Below are positions 20,523-25,784 of a stretch of 25,784 nt of DNA, one piece after another. Below the pieces are notes generated by a model. The model worked only from the letters and a program-made list of their open reading frames with translations. It was not told where the DNA came from and did not search any database. The first letter of the stretch is position 1. Each line of letters starts with the position of its first letter. A program made the position numbers and the translations under genes. Source of the stretch: Pelargonium cotyledonis (Eukaryota; Streptophyta; Magnoliopsida; Geraniales; Geraniaceae); contig JAYMTA010000638.1 in NCBI GenBank assembly GCA_036897625.1, positions 1-25,784 on the forward strand. Direction: 5' to 3'.

Positions 20523-20598
20523 AATGGGCCTAGGCCCATTTATTTAAATATGGGCCTTAAGCATGGCCTTTGACAACCTTTTTTTAGTATAATGGGCC
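20523..20598. promoter_or_regulatory. Cluster of four site II elements
   Basis: TGGGCC occurs at 20525-20530, 20551-20556 and 20593-20598, and its reverse at 20533-20538. The first two lie inside a perfect 18-base palindrome (20523-20540). Site II motifs bind TCP-class factors and, with telo boxes, mark promoters of translation and ribosome-biogenesis genes. Distance (115-190 bases) and orientation fit the minus-strand zinc-finger gene. Confidence 0.7.
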
Positions 20599-21366
20599 AT
20601 AACCCATTAACTATTGTGATCAGCACAAAAAAAGAAACATTTTTGAAGTTTTCAATATTCTTTGTTAAAGTCAATTTTCCTGTAAAAAAACTGTTCTCAG
20701 AAGCCCAATAATCATAATTTTTATTTTAGAAACCAATTAATATTCGTATAATAAGTGAGTAGCTGAGAGATTAAAATCATCCCACCGTCTAGCATCTGAC
20801 TTAGAAACTAGCCAAAGCATAGGCAACTTCATTAGCAGATCGAGATATCGAAACACAATAAAGGAAGAGTCAGCTGAAATTCATTGTTATTTTGAGGATG
20901 AGAAAGTGATAAAAATAAGCATTTTAGAGCTAAACATATTCAAAAGTTTAAAACATCAAAAACAATGTATCACATTAATTATCAAGCAGATTTACCATTT
21001 CTTTTTCACCTCATTTTGTCAATGAAGGCCAGAAACAGAGCAACAATGGCTACAAGTGTACAAGCACAGTATGTTTTTGATACAATGTCATTGGAACTGT
21101 GAAGTTAATTATATGATTAGATTGTCCTTAGTTCTGATACAATAAACCGGAAGAATATGATAAAACAAATTACAATGTCAAACAAAAGATATGTAAAGCA
21201 GAGAATTAACCCGAACAAGGGGAGCCCCTCCCAACAAATCGGCTAAATTCAAGTGAAGAATATGAGGGGGATCACCAACTTCCGGCAAATTACTTATACA
21301 TAGTATACAAGTTAACCATAATGAAGAAACTATTTTTCCAATTGAAAGACGATCAAACATGTTGAA
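20599..21366. other. Spacer between the zinc-finger promoter and the DPB stop codon
   Basis: It is AT-rich and without a supported gene. Part of it, nearest 21366, must be the 3' untranslated region of the minus-strand DPB gene. A possible AATAAA on the minus strand is at 20725-20720, about 640 bases after the stop. The open frame at 21178-21360 is not protein-like. Confidence 0.5.
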
Positions 21367-24300
21367 CTAGTGCTCATGTTTGACTCGTGCTTTTAGTATA
21401 CCGGGAAGAGGTGGTGAAGTGGGAGGCCTAACCGGTGTGTTAGAAGCTGAAGGAAGATTGATTTGAGGTTGGTACATGCCGGACATGCTTGAACCTTCAC
21501 CTCCATCTAGAGGTAAGTTGTTTGCCATAGCATCATCGCCTTGTGGTCTTTCGCAAAATTTCATTGCTTTGAGAACATAATTGTCATCGTGAAGCTCAAA
21601 GGGAGTACTGCATTAGTTCCATATGTAATGATCAGAGGAACGTTGAAAAGCATAAATATGAAAGCTACATGGGAATATATGTAATGTGCTTCTCTTACCT
21701 GTTGAAATCAAAATGCACTAACTGCATGTCTTCTGATATCTCCACCTCAACTGTTGCATGAGGGCGAGTCTACAGTTTCCAAATATTGAGTCAAGTATAT
21801 CAAAGGTTACAAAACGTTCAAAACCATAACATGGAACTATTAAACTTGACTTCATCCTAAAAGTTTAAGCTATTAGGAGGTTCCAACTTGTATAAGTGGA
21901 GATAGACTTCACATTTTGTCAATGTGGGATTTCCTTAACACTCCTCCTCACGTGTGGGTTGCATAAGAGAACATGCACGTGGACCAAAAAGGGAGGCTGA
22001 AATAGAACCGGCCACGATACCGTATTAATCTTGACTCCAACTCTAAAGCTTAAGCTATTAGATGGAGGGTTCAACTTATACATCAAGTGAATTAAGGTGA
22101 TGTTTGGATATATGTCTTTCAAAGGTTAAACATTTGTGAATTAAGGTAACGTAGCAAATGGTTAGATATATGTCTTCCAAAGGTTAAACATCTGTGCATT
22201 AAGGTGATGTTTGGATTATTGTTTTGGTTTGGGAACTAGAATGAGATTCAGTGTTCATGTTTGGATTACAATTTTTTGTCATGAGAATCGCTCTGGAATG
22301 GGAGTCTCATACTCATTCCCACTCTCATTCCAAAAAAAATATTCCAAATGCTAACCAGAATGTACTCTGGACATTCTCATGATACTTAATGACAGTTTTA
22401 GCCGAGCAACACAAAAAAAATTTTGTTGTTGCAATAACACATGTTCTCTATAGTCTTTACAGGGTGATAACTGTAAACCACAGCATGCCTCGACATAAAG
22501 AAGCAAAACAATAATAAAAGAGTTACTAAGCAAGCGTATTAAAGTTTGTAGTAATGTTCTACAATGGATAGACAACTGAGAGGAAATTTCACCTGAACCA
22601 GAATAAAGGGCAACGCTACTCCCCCAGTGGGAGCATCTCCAGCACTGTACAATTGCTCATTCCGCTGAATCAAGTTCTGAAGGCCAACAAACTTCAAGGA
22701 AGGAGAAAATTAATTAGTATACAGACACTGACCAACAAACATGATCCACTAAGCAACGGAATTCCTCAAACTTTATAACACACAAATAGCAACTTCATCC
22801 CATACTTACAAAATGTGAGCCACAATATAAATAGAAATTCTTACTTGATCTTCCAGTTCTTGCAAATAGGCAGCTTTCTTTTCAATCCTACCCCTCAGAC
22901 CAAGACGCTCGGACTGCAGAAGATACATTAGAGGGTTTCAATAAGCTCATATAAGTTCCAGCACTCTAACCCCAAAAATCAATTTTCTACACACGCAAGC
23001 AACACTCTCACCTTTAGTTCTTCAATATCGTTCAAGCTAGTACGAGGGAGACCTTTCCACTGTATTTCTTTTTTATCCTTAGATATGATATCCATCGCCA
23101 TGAGAACATTCAGAGCATCATATACTCTTCGCCGTATGTTTTTTTCATCATATTGTTGCTGATAACAAAAGGTTCAACAAAATATAAGATTCCCTCCATA
23201 AAATTTTATTTTGGCTTCTTAGATCACTAATAATAGAGAGCAAACCCAAAAAATAAAATGCTCAATGAAGAGATGAACTTTGTCAAAAGATAGCACACCT
23301 GGTCTGGGGAAGAGACACTATTGCTAGGATCAGCGAACTCAGCTACAAGTTCATCTGCAACCTGGAAGGTAATATGAAGTTCCAAATTCAGGCACAAGAA
23401 TGGAGAAAGGTAGTCATCGCATAAACAAGAAATTAATCAAGCCAACACATTAATTTATAAATATATATCGCATTAAGGAAAAAAGGGAAAGGAAAAGGAA
23501 AAGCATCCACATATGGACAAGGAGATGGTTTTCAGGATGCAAATACCAGAAACCTGTCAAAGCTCTTAATTGATGTATATGAAAAAGATTCTGAACAATC
23601 AGAAACCAATAATTCCATAAATTAGGAAGGAAAATAAACAACCTCTTGTTGAAAATCCAAATTAGAAATAGTTGCCCGATTATACTAAATTTAGACAATA
23701 AGAGGCCTAATAGAAACTTTAGAATACTAATCATTTTAATGATAGCAGATCAGTGTTTTATAAAAGGCACAAGGCAATTTTGAGATGCTAACCACTAGCT
23801 AGAGCACAGTGACGATGAGTCGTAGGCATTGACAAAATGGGACAAATTTATATTATAAATAAAAAAATGCTACCCAAAAAATACTTCACAAATTTACCAT
23901 CAACATTAAGTCTAGAACAGTATGAGCCTTTTACTCATTATATAGCAGGTTCTTATCTAAAAGTAGTGGCATATTTACAGACAAACACTACTAGGAAAAA
24001 TCTCCATATGAGCCCAAAGCATTCAGTCTCTACAAAACCAGAAAGCTTCTAACCACAGTACTACTCAATAGTTTCAGGTTATGCCTAACTATGGCGTAAA
24101 AGGATACTTTTTACCTTGACTGCTGAACCAGAAGCATAAGGATTACTCAAAGCTAGAGGCAAGCAACACAGAGAATCAACAGACTGTGAACTACCTTAAT
24201 TTTCATTCCCACCATATGCCAGAAAGCAACTGGCATTCAATAACAACATTTGTAATAGACCAAGCTCACCAAGGGCCACTTGTACGCTACAGGATGGCGA

Positions 24301-25784
24301 ACATGATCAATACCAAATACAAACTACTCCGTCTACTCTTCACACTAATTACCTCTTCATTCACTCAAATGCACAACCTTTTCAGCCCGTTATTATTCAG
24401 GCATATATGACCATTTTCTACTTATTTTACTTTTAACTGTTCTTCAGGACTTGACATACAGAAATGAACATAGTTGAGCCTTGAGATTAAGCCAACTCGA
24501 ATCTATGGACTTTCCATGGGGATCTTAAGCAAATCTGTTCAATTCTTGATTTCTTGTTGATATAGAAATGAATTGAAATTGATAAGGAGTAGTTCCATGA
24601 TCCTCAAACACATGTCCTTGTTTTGAGTTCTATGTTATAGCTCAAAACATAAACTCAAAAAACTCATAGCTGAAGTTTACATCGCAGGAGTGGGGTGAGT
24701 CTTAATCATTGCTGAGTTGTGAGACAGACTATCATGCTAGAATTCTTTAAGGGCAAGGTGTGGTAGAGTTGATAGACAATGAAGACTTTAGTAAAGTGAC
24801 ATAGATAGCTCAGCTCCTCATCCGATATGCACTGAGGCATGGAAACAAAAAGTATAAAGTATCACTGTCTTATCTAACAGTGACTCTAGCCGGTGTCATG
24901 AGAAGTAATCTCAGTCTCGCTGCGGGAATGGGAAGCTCAGTCCAATCACCTAATTCAAGGAAAAAATTAACAACAATAAAATAATGCCTTCAAGAAACCA
25001 CCTGACCTCATTGTAAGTAGTTCTTCCCTTGCTTTCCACTTTTTCACACACTGAAACAGGCAAAGAGGGTTCAAGTAGTAATCAGTAAGATACAGTATCG
25101 CCAGTAATTAAATTACGACAGATTAACTCATGAAAACTTCAGGTATATTAATTGAGAGATTTCAACCTAACAAGCACAATTTTGACAAATAAACACAAGG
25201 AAAAAAATGAACAGTCACAGATGAATGAAAGACCTTTCATGCTAAATTGACGGAGTCCTCTGCCACTCTTATCACCTCCAACGGCCCCGTGACCTTTCTT
25301 TTTCTTCTTGCTGTTGCTGATCAGTTAGCAATGTATAAACCATAATCAAACCACTATATCTTCGGATATAGTATCTACAAGAACAATGTCTGTCTCATTT
25401 TCAACACACAAATCACAAACTGACAAACTTAGATATTATGATTTCACAGTTTGTGTGAAGTCTAACCACAATTCTCATATGCTGAACATGACACACTTCA
25501 AAACTCATGAATTCTAGCAAGATAAACAAAATTACAATACAAGACTTTTCAACAGCTATAGAATCAGACCCAAAACCCTTGAGCATTGCACAAATTGACA
25601 CCAAAACACACAGTAATCAGTTCAAGAAAAGAGGGAATAGAAGCACTCACGCAACGGCCCCTTGCGAGCCAGCATCGTCTCCATGAATGTCGAGGTGGTT
25701 CAGTCTGAGAAACGTGTTCTCACTGGCCGGCGTCGCGATGGCCTGCTCGCTCCGGCTGGGAGGGGACCCGACCGCCCCCCTCGG
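21367..25784 (-). CDS. DPB: E2F dimerisation partner DP, DPB type (5' end beyond window)
   Basis: DP proteins pair with E2F factors to bind TTTSSCGC sites and control S-phase genes in the nucleus. Nine exons in transcript order: 25784-25651 (partial), 25316-25234, 25050-25007, 23361-23299, 23158-23012, 22913-22845, 22691-22593, 21769-21699 and 21607-21367. They join in frame to 316 residues and TAG. The visible start GSPPSRSEQ and [20 protein letters not shown] match Arabidopsis DPB, so roughly the first 50 residues should lie outside. Then come a KKKKK nuclear signal (48-52), the winged-helix domain from [10 protein letters not shown] (63-72) through [10 protein letters not shown] (117-126) to QWKGLP, a charged heptad-like dimerisation helix (about 150-195), and the DP conserved region [18 protein letters not shown] (208-225). 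The tail is proline- and serine-rich. The exon 2 donor (AAAG|GTCTTT) is weak. No promoter is visible. Confidence 0.94.
21845..22081 (-). mobile_element. TRIM/LTR-type retroelement relic in a DPB intron
   Basis: Two direct copies of about 50 bases, CTTGACT..(C)TAAA(A)G.TTAAGCTATTAG..GG..CAACTT, lie at 21845-21892 and 22030-22081. Between them are AATGTGGGATTTCCTTAAC (21921-21939), CTCACGTG (21947-21954), and GATACCGTATT (22016-22026), a decayed reverse primer-binding site. I recall this word order from plant LTR elements lacking genes. It has no coding capacity. Confidence 0.5.
22087..22218. repeat. Imperfect tandem repeat, two and a half copies
   Basis: Units starting at 22087, 22136 and 22194 share GTGAATTAAGGTGATGTTTGG, then GATATATGTCTT.CAAAGG and TTAAACAT. 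The unit is about 49-58 bases with one insertion in the second copy. It lies within the same DPB intron, next to the LTR-like relic. Confidence 0.65.
22200..22390. mobile_element. Hairpin MITE-like element in a DPB intron
   Basis: TCATGAGAAT (22279-22288) and ATTCTCATGA (22373-22382) are perfect inverted arms. Between them GGAATGGGAGT and ACTCATTCCC form an inner imperfect hairpin. The flanking GATGTTTGGATTA words (22206 and 22258) resemble ends of common plant hAT-like MITEs. Ends and target duplication are not resolved. Confidence 0.4.
23362..25006 (-). other. Large DPB intron, nothing else recognised
   Basis: This 1645-base intron between the third and fourth visible exons is much longer than the other DPB introns. 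I read both strands: open frames at 23450-23734, 23837-24052 and 24186-24410 are not protein-like, and no terminal repeats or RNA gene stood out. An old insertion is possible. Confidence 0.5.

Noticed and set aside
20235-20573. Plus-strand open frame of 112 codons
   Set aside because: It lies antisense over exon 1 and the promoter of the zinc-finger gene, where conserved minus-strand coding explains the openness.
1-25784. A coordinated gene cluster, CRISPR array, defence system or viral insertion
   Set aside because: The four identifiable genes belong to unrelated pathways, there are no spaced repeats of array type, and no viral or integrase coding region was seen.

Overview
The window is nuclear DNA of a flowering plant, most probably a core eudicot. 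Genes are split by many short GT-AG introns, non-coding DNA is AT-rich, relics of plant MITEs and LTR elements are present, and the proteins are plant-specific family members close to their Arabidopsis counterparts. I cannot name the species. It is not a prokaryotic or mobile-system locus, and I found no novel multi-gene system.

Layout, left to right. Positions 1-45 may be the last codons of an upstream + strand gene. 1041-4663 (+) is a complete six-exon acyl-activating enzyme of the 4-coumarate:CoA ligase-like 7 type (545 aa), ending in a weak peroxisomal signal (SKI). 4664-12454 is a long AT-rich intergenic stretch with a polyadenylation signal, MITE-like hairpins and the leader of the next gene. 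12455-18037 (+) is a complete ten-exon ABCB1/PGP1-type auxin transporter (1342 aa). 19750-20408 (-) is a two-exon ZNF593/BUD20-like C2H2 zinc-finger gene. It carries an in-frame TGA at codon 21 and a GG instead of AG at its intron acceptor, yet its telo-box plus site II promoter looks intact. 21367-25784 (-) is an E2F dimerisation partner gene (DPB type), nine visible exons, running off the right edge; the first residues of the protein lie outside.

The genes do not form a functional unit. They cover peroxisomal acyl-CoA chemistry (4CLL7), auxin export (ABCB1), 60S ribosome maturation (ZNF593 homologue) and cell-cycle transcription (DP). ABCB1 and the zinc-finger gene converge tail to tail. 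The zinc-finger gene and DPB are both on the minus strand, in tandem. Exon joins were worked out by hand from splice dinucleotides, reading-frame continuity and remembered family sequence. All three intact genes join without a frame break, which makes the two lesions in the zinc-finger gene stand out.

Most worth checking: the doubly lesioned zinc-finger gene under an intact ribosome-biogenesis-type promoter; the lysine-to-tyrosine change in the hinge loop of the 4CLL enzyme; the small upstream ORFs before ABCB1; and the hairpin and LTR-like relics in introns and intergenic DNA.
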